Shown: positions 47,383-60,125 of the stretch, piece by piece
Layout of the letters: every line of letters starts with the position of its first letter
Position numbering within the stretch: the stretch's first letter is position 1
NCBI GenBank assembly: GCA_019095985.1
Contig: CM032666.1
Location: 48,493,771 to 48,557,770 of the forward strand
Origin: Streblospio benedicti
Taxonomy: Eukaryota > Annelida > Polychaeta > Spionida > Spionidae
Reading direction: 5' to 3'
Length of the DNA stretch: 64,000 nucleotides
Position numbers and translations under genes: made by a program
The notes under the pieces: model-generated
The model's database searches: none
The model's input: the letters and a program-made list of their open reading frames with translations, nothing else
What the model was told of the DNA's origin: nothing

Positions 47383-48034
47383 GTTCACACCAACGTCACA
47401 TTGATCGCACTTTAATGTGGCATGCAATGCGGCACCAAAATGTATCAAAGGTTGATTAGAGCGTCAGGGTCGTGATAAAAGGTAAGAAAGCATGGATTAG
47501 AGTGGGACATTCGACAAGAGCGGGAATTTTTTTAAACAGTTTAAAAATGTTGGGAGCTCTGTCACAAATTAATGAAAGCGCTGAGAGCATACCAAAGCTT
47601 AACAAAGGGTAACACAGCTCCAGCTCAGCAAATTTTGACTCAAACCATAGGAAAACTTAACAGAGCTTGGTTCAAAGTGAGGACCCCTGGATCTATAGTC
47701 TTTTATACATGTAGGCTCTGGATCAAAAATGGCATGAAAACGGCAATCTTGTCATTTTTAAATGTGTAACAGAGCTTAACAGAGCATATCGATGCACAAC
47801 AGAGATTGATAATGGTGACAGTGCCTCATTTAAAGCGTCATAATCGCATGAGAGCATAAGAAGGTTTATTGAAGCCTCATCAAAGCGGGTTCAAAGCATA
47901 ACAAGTCAGAAAATAATTCATACCCCAAAGCGGCAAACGATTCGTATCAGAGCATACGATACCTTATTAGACATACAAAAATGATGGTGCTTAGCTCGCA
48001 GATTTAAAGCAAGGGATTCACCGCTGGTGTGAAC
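47383..48034. mobile_element. TIR element with GTTCACACCARCG ends
   Basis: The left end is GTTCACACCAACG and the reverse complement of the right end is GTTCACACCAGCG. The 650-bp interior is built of degenerate short units around TTAACAGAGC and GCATAAC. No transposase frame and no clear target duplication. Confidence 0.6.
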
Positions 48035-49144
48035 TAGGTATTACGCAATTGTATTTTTTGTCCCAGGGAATATGATTTTTTAAACTTTGAATGGAAAGTG
48101 TTTTAAAGAAAAAACACGCTATAGTGTTGCCCTAAATTGAGAAAATTATTTATTCAAGGTTACTCCAAACATACATGTATATTTAAATTATTTGCGGTTT
48201 TGTACTTCAAATTTTCTTTATTTCTCATAAGTTTGTATTTCAATCATGAAAACAAGAATAAATAAACCACTGTTATGACAAAGTTACATGTATATGATCA
48301 GGTCGATTATCTGTAGAAAAAAGATATTGCTGCAAAAAGCAATGTGAATTACCCTTAGTTGAGTTACATGTACCCACACGTACATATGTACATGTACAAT
48401 GCTCTTTCCAACATTGTTACACATTAATGATTGATGGTACAAGGACAAAATACTCTTATATTAAATTTATTATTTTGTAAAAGAATAGTTCCTCTCATGT
48501 CTGCTAAAATACTTTATTCCAATTGGCTGAGAGGCATTTTGGAGAAAAAAAAATGTGAAACTGAGTGATACTTTCTTATCAATTACTATAAAAATAAAAT
48601 TCCAAATCAAGATTAGCTCTAAGTAATCCATAATTGTATGAACTTGAGTAGAGCACTTAAATGTACTGACAACATCATACAAAGCACAACGTTTTCACAA
48701 GTCAAAGAATAACTGAAAGAAATCTTGATTTCCCACTCACCCCGAGACCAATCAATCTTTTTCTGAGTTGTACCGTTTAATTGTCAATTTGCTCCCAAAC
48801 ATAGAAGTTTGCACAGGAAAATCTGTCTGTTTTATTATGTTGCTATTGTAGGTTATGAGACATTTGACTGGCTTATTTGATATATCATAATGTTTGAGAC
48901 TACATGTATATGTTGCGTCTTTTTTTCAAACATTTAATGGGGTTCCCTTTTTTAATATCAAGATTCAATGTCAGAGAATGAAAAAACTAGGCCATGATGG
49001 TGGTGCTGGTAGTTGGGTTAGTGGGATGGGGCGTGGGACAGATTTTGATGTATTTGTACTGTAGGAACCCGGGGTGTTGCATTTTGCATCAAATCCAGAT
49101 GCTGACTTCTGGAAGTTGAATTCGGTGTCCATTTATGGTGATAA

Positions 49145-49753
49145 CCCCCCAGTTAGTCTGGGCGCGGAGTCGGCTCTCCGTGTCCTTATTCAGTCAAAAA
49201 ATTGGCTAAGTCCAAAAAACCAGAGAAAATATCCCTAATTTAACCCTTTCCTTGTAGGTCCGCACCCGCGGCGTCCTTTGGCGTTTCGCGGCACATTGCA
49301 TTGTCGACATGGCGCCAATTTGCACTCCGCGTCCAGATCCACATGCAGGTCAAGCTTCGCGAGACACCGCTTCTTCAGAGAAGTTATTTTTCACACCACG
49401 TCCACCACCGTCCACCACTCTGCGCATATTGATCGGTATTGATTAAATTCTCTTTGATCTTTGCAATATACAGACCAGGCTGGTCAACGCCGTGTGATTC
49501 CGAAAAACACCGTTAGACATCACCACAGACATCGTGAGGCACCGTGACACACTCCGCCTTGGACATCGCCCTAAGCCTTTGCGGAGCTGTCTTAAAATAC
49601 GGGCGGTGGGGAGCCGGACGCAGTGTTTCACGGTCAGGCCGCGCCATGTCATTTTTCACTCCCGCAGCGTGAGATTTGATGAGGCCCCACATTTGTTACA
49701 AATATCCCTCCACGATAGAACGTGGTCACGCCACGCCCAGGCTAATTGGGGTG
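49145..49753. mobile_element. CpG-rich non-autonomous element, TAA target site (Harbinger-like)
   Basis: The left end CCCCCCAGTTAGTCTGGGCG is inverted at the right (CACCCCAATTAGCCTGGGCG as its reverse complement), and TAA flanks both sides (49142-49144, 49754-49756). TWA target duplication is the PIF/Harbinger habit. Much of the interior is far richer in GC and CpG than its surroundings. Short open frames inside are not recognisable proteins. Confidence 0.6.
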
Positions 49754-52700
49754 TAAGTAAAATGAGTTGGTCTCATTTTGGTAAAGATTCATAAGATTCA
49801 TTAGCCTTTGACTGGTTTTCAGCCTAGTTTTCAATAACATATCTCCGACAACCTCAATGAGATTGGTGAAATTTGTTTTTTCCAGTGAATAGGGTTCTAA
49901 GCCAATTTTGTTCTGGATTCCCAATGCAACTTAATTTTGCAGAAATTTGTATTCAGGAAATGATACATTTATTTTAATGAATGGAAACAGCTTCTATGAA
50001 ATTAAAATATATATAGATAGGAATATTGAAAATATACTAGTGCTTACAGAAGCAATATTTAGTAGATTATGTAGAATACATATATGACTATAATTCCAAA
50101 GTATTTACACCCTGGCTGATACAGGTCGCATCGTTCGAGCTAAGGGTGCTCAATTTTGGTTTGGCAGTTGAAATAGGTACACAGAGCCTATTTCACGCAA
50201 ACAGCATTATTTCTTAAAATAATTAAGATTAACAAATATATCTTCAAAGGAGTACTCATACAAAAATACACATGAAAGCTTCCCTTCCATCCGTCCAGTA
50301 GTGTCAGTAGATCCTGCTTTCAAATGAAGGATTTTCCTTGGCATTTCCTACCCGAGTATTCAAAGCAAAAACAACTACCCCCATACCATGAATGCATAGT
50401 AATACTAGTTCAAATAAGTTCTTAGCTTTCATCACCTTTACTTGTTGTTTACAAATAAATAAATCACAATATGGGTGTAGATGTACTCATGAGGGTACAA
50501 TCATACATCGGGGAACATGTTCAACCCAGAATCCCTTAAAATGCATACTCAGTGTATATGCTGAGTTATGGCATTGATAACCATGTTCATGTCGTTGGTG
50601 ATTAAACAATTAGATTTTTAAATCTAGATCCGTTCTACAGTTCCATATTCACACAAGTCATGTGCTGATCACATCACTCCATAGACTCGCAGATGAAAAG
50701 GTTCATCTGATTATTAGGTACAGATCTTTACCTTTGAGGGCACATGCATTGTACCCCGAGTGCAGTACATTAAATTTAAAAAAAACATATCTTTCACTGA
50801 AAATCACATCATCAAATATATCATATTCTCCTACTGTCCCTCAATTCTGATTACCTAATTTACACTAGATGATAAATAACATATCCAATTTTGACCAAAG
50901 ATGACTCAATTTGGGTTTGATAATGAGCAATATGGATCAAGTGACATGTGAAATGTAAGAAGCCATTGCCATGTGCTGCTTAGAATCCACCTTTATGGAT
51001 GTACATGGACATATTTATTAAGACAAATCCAAATAACTCAGTTAATGCCATCAATAATTCCAAAATATTTCCATACAAGTTCTAACACCTACCTAAAATG
51101 AATATAAAAAGTATCAATGACAGATTTGAAATATTTACATGTCTGCTTCTCCAAAGAACTTAAACACTGTTCAAACTAAACTTTTCTATAGACTGTGATA
51201 TAATTGAGTAATGTTACCTATTTAGTTTGTGTTAAAACCATTTCAAAGTAAATATCAATGGTATTCAATTTGTATATTTATCATATAAGATTGTGCTATG
51301 AAATTGTATTCTAAAATACAACCACATGATTTAGGGCAAAGTTTTGTTTTTACAGAATTGTTTCCTGAATGTTAATTAGCAATTTAGCAATTACACTTTA
51401 GACTACCTAAGCTTCAGTTGTCTAACTAGACTTTTAAAGAAAATTTATCTCATTAGAACCAGCATAACGAATGTGTACCACATACTTGTACCATATATGT
51501 ATTTCTTTACTCATAAAATAAATGGTAGCCAGTGTACATGTACATGTATGTCTGCATTGTCATACAACATTGCCTGCACCTGTGAATGCAAATAAAGGAC
51601 AAATAGCATCTGCTCATCATTGTCTACATGCTTAATTTATCATTCCCCTGAATGAATATGCCATTTTGGAAATTTGAAGTATTACTTAATAGCTTTCACT
51701 GAAGAAACTATTTTAATGCTAGATTTTTAAAAAGATTTATATCAAACCTCAAAAATGGTTTTATCTGAACCAGTAATTTTTTTTCTGACTAATGTACAAA
51801 AGTAATAAGAACAAAGCTGACATATGACATAAACACAATACAGTTACTAGTATATGTATCCGATGTACTATTCCTTCTTTACGTAATGTGATCACTGACA
51901 ATTACAAAATTCTGATTATGCTGAAACATTCCAATATGGGAACTCACCATGTAGCATGCATAGTAAAATGCACTAAGTACATTTTGAATTTTTTTAAAGT
52001 AGTATATCCTTAATTGAAAGAATATACAAACATATGACTATTAAAAAGGCAATTACACATTTCACTTCAATAAACCAGTATCAGCACCTTTCAATCACAT
52101 AGCCATTGTGAAACTATCAAAATTATCAATACTCATAAAAAAAGCTGTTTATCTTTCTTTTACACATGCAAGGATAATGGGTTAAGCACGTAATTGCTAC
52201 TTCTCACTTTGATACAATAGCCAGCAGGCACGAGGTTCCGTGACCCGAGTGATTGATCCACCACATAAAGCTATGGATCAGTCATTGATTGCTCCGATTA
52301 GATGTGTTAATCTTACTGTACTGCTGACAAAAAGGTGGACACTTCATCATAATGAGCATCTCTACTTATTGTATGAATTACATATTTCAAATACTAGTAT
52401 TGCTATTTGAAGCTCAAAAAGCTTACAGATTAACTTCAAAATGGTTGTTTAAATGTCAACAATTGTAAATGTAACAATTGTTGAGTGTATGTGCATGTGC
52501 TGGTATAAACATGTATCTATAATGGGGATCATTACTAGGAGCACAAGGGAGTATTTTAACTTGGCATCTGAGCTATGGTAGTTTTTGACTAAATTGATTC
52601 TTTCTAAATTGGTTCTTAAATTACTATTTGCAAATCAAAGTTCACATTTAGGAAGACCAACATAAACCATTTTGAAATTAAATAAATGAAGAAATTACAT

Positions 52701-53153
52701 ATTCTGTCAAATGTATTGACATCATATGCATCAAACTAGTATATGCCAAAGTGTCAGATAGTATTTGTGCCCACAAAATAAAGTAAAAGTTAGAAAATGA
52801 CGAAAAAGTCATAATCCTTTGTTAGGGGAAAAAAAGAGAATTATAAGCCATATGCTGATCAGATAAAGATAAGTAATCACCAAGCTTAACATAATTATTA
52901 ACTATATTCACTCTGTTGTTGATGCAATGACAATATCACTTAGTTTATAATAGTGACATTCAAAGGTTGCAGCAATTGTAGGTCCAATTGCTCATAACCC
53001 TAAAAACATATATTGGGTTGGGATATTTCATTGAACTCTTAATAAATTCTATCAATCAGTGAACAGCACTGTTCACATAAGTGCGTCATGTGTTTATCAG
53101 TAGGCTACTCCTGTCTTGCAATGCTGTCTATCATTCTGACTGTTCTCACCTCA

Positions 53154-54338
53154 TCTATATATATAAAGGAAGAGGCGATTTTTTGCGTCACAAAAGGCTT
53201 TTTAACCACAAAACGTACACACTTCAAATTATGTACGTACCATCAGGACAACTTGGTGGTCGTTATAATGTCACATTTCAAACCAAATACGTCGGTTTTA
53301 ATGATAAAAACAAGAAAAAAGAATTTGTTAGAAAGGTTGCTTACAAGGCCATGTTTGTTAAAGGTACGTAATACGTTAAACGTTTGTATATGTCAAATGT
53401 ACGTTGCACGTCACAAGGCACAGTTATGTCAAACGTACGTTGCACGTCACACGTACAGTCATACAACGAGGGAGCTGGGGAGGGTGGTGATAGTGATGGA
53501 GGTCCATTTTATCTGCTCCGGACCTGTTTTGAGGAGGGAAGGGTGTGTGTGTCCATATGGCGGGGGGGTGGGGGGGGGGCATGGCTGGTGTCCATATGGG
53601 GTGGGAGTATGGCTGGTGGTGAGGCAGGGAGGAGCATTTAATCTGTTCCAGATCTCATCAATTTCAACCCGACCAGCAGCAGAAAGGGGGTGATTGACAT
53701 TTAATGGTCTGCACATGTTTAGCAGGGGTAGGAGTAGCTGGAGGGAGGGATGTTAGAGGGATCAAGCATTGACACATACATGTAGTGTGTCACATATGAC
53801 TGTGGGAGAAAGGTGATGGAGGTGTATTTAATCTTTCCAAGACCTGTATAGTGACGGGAGCTGGTGTGAGGGATGTGGGACAGGGGAAAGAATGGGAAGG
53901 GAGGAGTATTTAGTATGTTCCAGATCTCTTCCGTTTCAACCAGAGCAGCAGCAGGAAGGGGGTACATTAATTATGGACCTGTTTAGATGGGGATGGGGTA
54001 GAGAGGGTTGGGGAGAGAAGAGATGGAGGGTGGTGGAAGGAAGGGTAGGGATGAGTGGGACACTTAAACTGCTCCGCACGTGTTTACCATGGGTAGCTGT
54101 CGCTGGGGGAGGGGTACTAGAGGGATCAATCATTGGCATATTTAGTACATTTAGTGTGTAAATGGCTGTGACATATGGTGATGGGAGGACGGTGATGGAG
54201 ATGTATTTAATCTGTTACAGACCTGACAAGAACTGGTTCGAGGGATGTGGGAATGGAGGAAGGATGGGGATGGAGGAGCATTTAATGTGTTCCGGATCTC
54301 ATCTGTTTCAACCCGAGCAACGCCGGGTAAACAGCTAG
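53154..54338 (+). mobile_element. Non-autonomous Helitron, copy 2 (1.2 kb)
   Basis: It starts TCTATATATATAAAGGAAGA after an A and ends AACGCCGGGTAAACAGCTAG before a T, with the same 3' hairpin as copy 1. The 5' 200 bp is nearly the same as copy 1. The GA-rich 3' part contains repeated AGGAGCATTTAATCTGTTCC-type units. It encodes no Rep-helicase. Confidence 0.88.
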
Positions 54339-54584
54339 TAACATATAATGCATAGGGCCTGCAAGGGCTGTCTAAGCCAGTCTATGACCAAAAACGTATG
54401 AAGATCGTAAAAATCTGTGAGTATTCAGCGCTACGACCACAGTCCTGTCAGCGGTGGTCTCCCCTTAAGCAGCAGTGCGGAGACCTTACGTTAAACACAG
54501 TGGATTTACCTGCACGTTGCCGGCACATACAGAGTACTAGGGCCGTGCGATCCCTGTACCATGAACGTGCTAATCCGGTACATT

Positions 54585-54612
54585 TAATAATAATAATAAT
54601 AATAATAATAAT
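54585..54612. repeat. (AAT)n tail of the LINE
   Basis: Eight or more AAT units on the plus strand, i.e. an (ATT)n 3' tail of the minus-strand LINE. Confidence 0.9.
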
Positions 54613-55396
54613 GTTACATTTCTATAGCGCCTTTTCCTACGCTCAAAAGCGCTTACAACCACAATTAATATGGATATTATAAACATATAATACATATGCA
54701 TGTACTAGAATTCAACATATACAAGAATGACAAAAATGGAAAAAAAAAATTAGTGAAAAGCTTGTTTAAACATGTATGTCTTTAGATGAGACTTTATTTT
54801 TTTACAGGTGGATATAATTGTTCCAGATTTTCGGAGCCGCTGCACTGAATGATCTCATCACCATATAACACAAGCTTGGTAATTGGTTTTGCTAAAAGAA
54901 TTCCATTTGAATTAGATCTTAGATTTTTTACATTTTGTTTTTATGACCAAAAGTGATGTGATATATGATGGTGCCATATACCATGCAAAGCTTTAAAGAG
55001 AAATGTACAGGTGACTTCCCTAAGTCAGTTGAATATATACATTTTCAGCTATTTGTATCATTCCATTTCTTCGTAATTAAAACCTTTTTTAACTCTGAGA
55101 AGATGTTTCAGCCCCAGACATTGCTGATGTCAATATTATTATTCTATCAGCCTTAATAAACATTGCGTACACGCAAATTTCGGCTAACGACACACGAGTG
55201 ATAAAGGCTACAGTCGGATTTTTAGTATGGAACCTTCCAATGTCAATCAACTCGTTTTTCTCTGTTTTAATTTATTTAAATTTTTCTATCAAACGCGTCT
55301 TTATGATTGTAAAATTGGACGTTATTAGGTGCAACATGTCAAGTATGCAGAAAAATAAAATTATCAAGTGAAATTGTCTGAGGAGGTGGTTGCTGT

Positions 55397-56209
55397 TCAT
55401 GTCCCTTTAAATGTTAATAATGCAATTTTATAATCTATGCGTTGAGCTATTGGTAACCAGTGAAGATTTTTCAAAATAGGGGTGATATTATCATATGATT
55501 TTGATCTTGACACTACTGCATTTTGTACTCTTTGAAGCTTGTAGAGATATTTTTTGGGTAATCCATACAGAAGACTGTTAAAGTTATCTAGGCGAGAACC
55601 AACAAAAGAATGCATTAATATTTTTGCTGCATCTGAATCTAAATAGGTTCTAATTTGGCTAATCATACGAAGATGATGCCATGCCCCTTTGCAAATGGCT
55701 GCAACATGATATTTCATAGACATAGTAGAATCAAACATGGCACCAATGTTCCTAACTGCTTTTGTTGGTGAGATGTAATCATCTCCAATACGAAGTTGTG
55801 AGTTGGGTAATGACTTTAACTTGTTAGGAGAACCAATTAATAGTACCTCGGTCTTACTATCATTAAGCTTTAAAAAGCTGTGTGCCATCCATATTCGTAT
55901 AGCTCTGATACATTCTTCCATTTTTTGAAAAGCTTTAGCTATATCTTCTGTATCAAATGAAACATACAGTTGAGTGTCATCAGCATAAAGATGAAACATA
56001 ACTCCATAATGCCTCATGATATCACCAAGTGGAGATGTGTATATGATGAACAATATTGGACCGAGTACTGACCCTTGAGGTACTCCAAATAATAATTGAT
56101 ATATATCTGATTCACTATCATTAATGAGAACTGATTGAACCTGATCATTCAAGTAACTACGGAGGAACCATTCAAGAGCTAGCCCACTAATGCCTAATCT
56201 TTCATGCAA
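55397..56209 (-). pseudogene. LINE reverse transcriptase, partial open frame
   Basis: 270 codons from the RT finger/palm through the thumb: LRSYLNDQVQSVLINDSES, GVPQGSVLGP, YADDTQLYVSF, LNDSKTEVLLIGSPNK, then SRLDNFNSLLYGLPKK and LHWLPIAQRIDYKIAL. The catalytic Asp pair is intact. It starts inside the RT domain and stops early (TFKGT), so it is a fragment. Family: CR1/L2 group rather than RTE, by motif style. Confidence 0.9.
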
Positions 56210-56668
56210 AACTTTAAGAAGACATTCATGATCACAGTGTCAAATGCTGCACATAGGTCTAACAGAACGAGAAGGACGCACTTGCCACTATCAACAGCTG
56301 TAACAATATCATCCTTAACCTTTAACACCGCTGTTTCACAACTGTGATACTTCTTGTAAGATGACTGATAGAGCTCATGTAAATCATTAATATCACATTT
56401 GCTATCACATCTTACGTAGAACGTAAGTTATACAAGAGTACAGCGCACGTTCGATGCATATTGCATGTTGATCCCACGGCCACCTTAATAAAACCATTCC
56501 CTGTGTCGACATAACGCACAGAGCCCGTGCTAATGTGCCCACAACTGTACATTTGTCACTGCATGCAGAAAATGCCTTAGACACTGCAGACCTCAACACG
56601 CCTTGCGACAAACATGTGCCCCTTGCTTCAGGTAGGTTTAGCCCACAGACACCCTGAGATGAAATTGC

Positions 56669-57015
56669 TGTGTGCTTCCGTGGTCGAGTGGATAGGGAGT
56701 TGGACTCGTGACCAGAAGGTCGTGCGTTCAATTCCTGGTCAGGTCTGATGGTGGGTGTTGAGCAAACCTACCTCTAACAGGTTGCACACTGCTCCGTGGT
56801 ACCTATACGTTAAATAGATAGAGGTCAGGCAAGTGAACGCTAATGTGAGTGATTAGCACGTCTGCGCTATGGTAGCAATGTGCTGTATGCTCCCGGGGAG
56901 TTGAGAAGGATATAGTCTGACAAGGATGCCAATGACCTAGTGTAAATATGTAAAGTCGCTAGAGCACGATAACAGTGAATTGCAACTATAAATAACCATA
57001 TTTACATTTACATTA
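56669..57015 (+). mobile_element. tRNA-derived SINE, copy 3 (best preserved)
   Basis: The head carries box A-like TGGTCGAGTGGATAGGGAGT and box B-like GTGCGTTCAATTCC around an anticodon-like GGACTCGTGACC. The body (GGGTGTTGAGCAAACCTACC, CACACTGCTCCGTGGTACCT) and tail (ATATTTACATTTACATTA) follow. The acceptor stem is unpaired, so it is not a tRNA gene. Confidence 0.85.
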
Positions 57016-57601
57016 CTAGGTGCATTTGTATACCCATGACAGCTCTCAGACCCAAAGCCCAATTGGGCACATCAAAGACTACATGCAGAAGAAATACGTA
57101 TGCACTACAATGTAATTAATTTTGTTTGTAATAACATACATGTACCCTTTTAAACTCTGTTCTACTACAAGAGTTTCCATTAAAATTGTTTTGAAAATTC
57201 TTCTGATGATCTACATGCTTCAAATCCAAGTTTTAGTATTTAGCCTAAGCCTATATTGTATTGACGTCTTTCGTTTTATATTGTACAGAATATTAAATAT
57301 AACAAATTGAGGAAGAATGTTGATTAATGGCATTCATTCTAGTATTCACTCACCAAATGTGTTACTGATTATTGAGCTGTTCTCCTAAACAAACTAATCA
57401 GACCAAAATGTCTACAGGCTGCCAGGTGATTGTTATAATACAGTCAATCATAAGCTATTATCAGATTTCCAAATGATTGCTCATAGAAATCTTCACCATT
57501 TGAATTCATCTCTCTTTTGATGAGTTTCTCGCAAACAAAATCATCATCTACCAATATTTAACAGCACATCCATACTAATTCATAAATTCAAAAGTATATA
57601 T

Positions 57602-57785
57602 ACTTTTATTCTATCAACTTATTGTTTTAACTGTTTTATGAATTTTTTACCTATAGATGTTTACTTACAAATGTGCAGTGAAGATTGACATTAACTTTTA
57701 TTCTATCAACTTATTGTTTTAACGGTTTTATGAATCTTTTACCTATAGGTGTTTACTTACAAATGTGCAGTGAAGATTGACATTA
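57602..57785. repeat. 92-bp tandem duplication
   Basis: Units 57602-57693 and 57694-57785 both begin ACTTTTATTCTATCAACTTA and differ at a few bases. Confidence 0.9.
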
Positions 57786-60125
57786 GCCCTGAAAGGAAAA
57801 TGTACAAGAGTTTACAGCACTTTCTTTATAAGCATATTGAGTAATACAGACGATATCACTTATATGCATATCTGATAATTGCATAACACTTCTTAATTGC
57901 ATAAATACTGTAAAACCACTTGTTTATTAATATTTTTTATAACGCACTGATAATTGCATATTGCTTAATCTCATAAAATATGTGTGGACGGAGGTTATAC
58001 AATTAAGCAATCCCGTCTGTCTTCCGAACACTTGACTAATGCACACAATATAGTTAGTCACACTTTTACTGGTACATGATGCAGTAAAGTTGAATAAACA
58101 GCCAAAAAAAAATTCTTATGAAATTTTCAGGGATGATTTTGAAACGAATGTAAAAAGTCAATGAAATACAACTAAAACCACAAGTATACATAGCCCCATA
58201 CATATGGCTATCCCAGGGTGGCTACTACAATATCCACAGGTGTCGTTTCTAGAATACGGGAGGGAAGGGTTGAATCACAGGGAGCAATGCATGAGGCGCT
58301 GGACGCTGAGGACGCCAGATCGCGGAAAATCACCTATTAACTCTCCTGAGATGTACCTTTGTTTGTTTTTTGTCCAATGTGCATATGCCATCCACTTTAA
58401 TATTGGCCCATTAAGGATCATCATCTGAGACAGTCAACATATTTAATGAATGCATTGATTTTTGTCATTTAGTTTAAACTACTAATAAAATATCATACCT
58501 TGAAATTAAAAATTTCAGCTCCCTAAAAAAATTTAATGCCTTAGTATCAAGAGTATATACAGACAAAATGTCAGAGAAGTAAGTTAAATAACTAAATGAC
58601 TTTCAAGTTTTAGATACTCAACATCAACCATGTTGAGGCAGGGGATCTAACGACTCATTGATGGAAACACAACAGCACTTTATCTGATGATCTAGATCAA
58701 GGCCATTGTGGACAATTTGATGTGGAATTCCCTACCCATGATAAACTATGAATTATGAGAAGATTCTTTCCCAATAATCATTCATTACTGTTTTTAGAAT
58801 ATTTTACTTCAGGATACAACCAACCATACCTTAGACAAAAAACAAACAACTTGAAATTGTTGCAAACTATATTTGACAGCAAAATAATGCAAGAAATGAT
58901 AATGAGCTAAATTTTGTCATATTAATGTAATGATCATATGGGGTGTGCTTAAGTGACTTAACATCAGGATCTTGTTACCAAAATTACAATACTATCATGC
59001 ATTTTCTTTCTCAACTTCCTGAGAAGCATGCAGCTCTTTCTGTGGCTGAGAATGGTGCTTACATGATCAGGCTCAACTGCGCTCAGGATCTTTTGGTCAC
59101 AAGTCTTACGGTACTCCATACCCACAAGGCCAAAGAAGGACACAGTAAAGTCTACTAAAGTAAATAATATATAATGGCATACACCAAAGATCTGCCTATT
59201 TCATGGACTATGATTTCGGACATGTGGCATCAGATAAAATGACAAATGTCATGGAGGCAGGAGAATGTTTCAAATACATGCAATATTGTTGGGGAGTATC
59301 CATTCAGTCTGCTGGTAATTCATATATAAAGTTTTGTTTTCTATCTAAGAGGAATGAAAATATACACAAAAACTATTCTTGTGTAACTGCATGCCAATTC
59401 TCAGTTCTACAAGGCATGAATTCAGCTTTTATTTTCTTTAATCACCTATTTTAACAATTAACATATTACATGTACCATGCAAATGACTACATGTAAATGT
59501 TACCCTTAGAATATAGCAGATATTAATATAAATAATATAACATACAAACACTGAAAACTTCATGCCATTTACAGTCTGCGTTAATAAAATGGAGAAGTAC
59601 CTAACCAAGAACAATTTTGAGAAATACGTGAGAAATATTGGTTTGTATTTCTAATCAAATAATCTAATACATCAACTTTACATAACATCATTTACTTAAA
59701 GACCTCAAAAGGAATACCAACAATATTACTTATAGAATATTGCTTTTCACAGGACACCAGTCAAGATGTAATTCCTTTTTAAAACTTCTTACAGAATTCC
59801 ATGCAACAACAAAGAATTCATGTGTAAAAAATCCTGCTATAAAATAAGACTTCTCTAAAGAGAAATGAAAAGTCCAACTTCAATGAACTTGACGTATTGG
59901 ATTGACAGCTGTTACAGAGAAAGGGCATATTTCTACTTTTCCACTGATTTTCTGTTTATACTTAAAATAAATAGGTTTATACCATTTTATATTATAAATC
60001 AAAATATATTTTTCAATATAGTTACTTTTATTATAATGTACATTGTATCTTATTATAGTATACATTCAACAGAATCATTGGATTTATTAATCTATTGACA
60101 GAATTACTTACAAGAAGTTAAAAGA

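Larger units (their letters stand above)
54585..56416 (-). mobile_element. CR1/L2-like LINE, 5'-truncated and broken
   Basis: A non-LTR retrotransposon piece on the minus strand. From 5' to 3' it shows part of the reverse transcriptase (VLLVLLDLCAAFDTV, then GVPQGSVLGPILF and the catalytic YADDTQLY), thumb sequence (LHWLPIAQRIDYKIALLTFK), a decayed C terminus (about 54760-54935: RSNSNGILLAKP, FSAAAPKIWNN), and a 3' UTR ending GGAAAAGGCGCTATAGAAAT then (ATT)n. The frame changes between AFDTV and HECLLKVLHERL near 56235 by loss of about one base. About 450 bp (54935-55395) between the thumb and C terminus does not look like LINE sequence and may be a later insertion. The 5' end, endonuclease included, is missing. 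Confidence 0.85.

Noticed and set aside
49443-49794. Open frames of 69 and 86 codons
   Set aside because: They lie within the CpG-rich MITE, where low stop frequency is expected from base composition.
53088-53693. 201-codon open frame
   Set aside because: It crosses the 5' end of the Helitron at 53154 and ends in a GA-rich low-complexity tract with Gly runs. No domain is visible.
56669-56745. Possible tRNA gene
   Set aside because: Box A and B are present but the acceptor stem does not pair, and the sequence continues into a SINE body found at two other sites.
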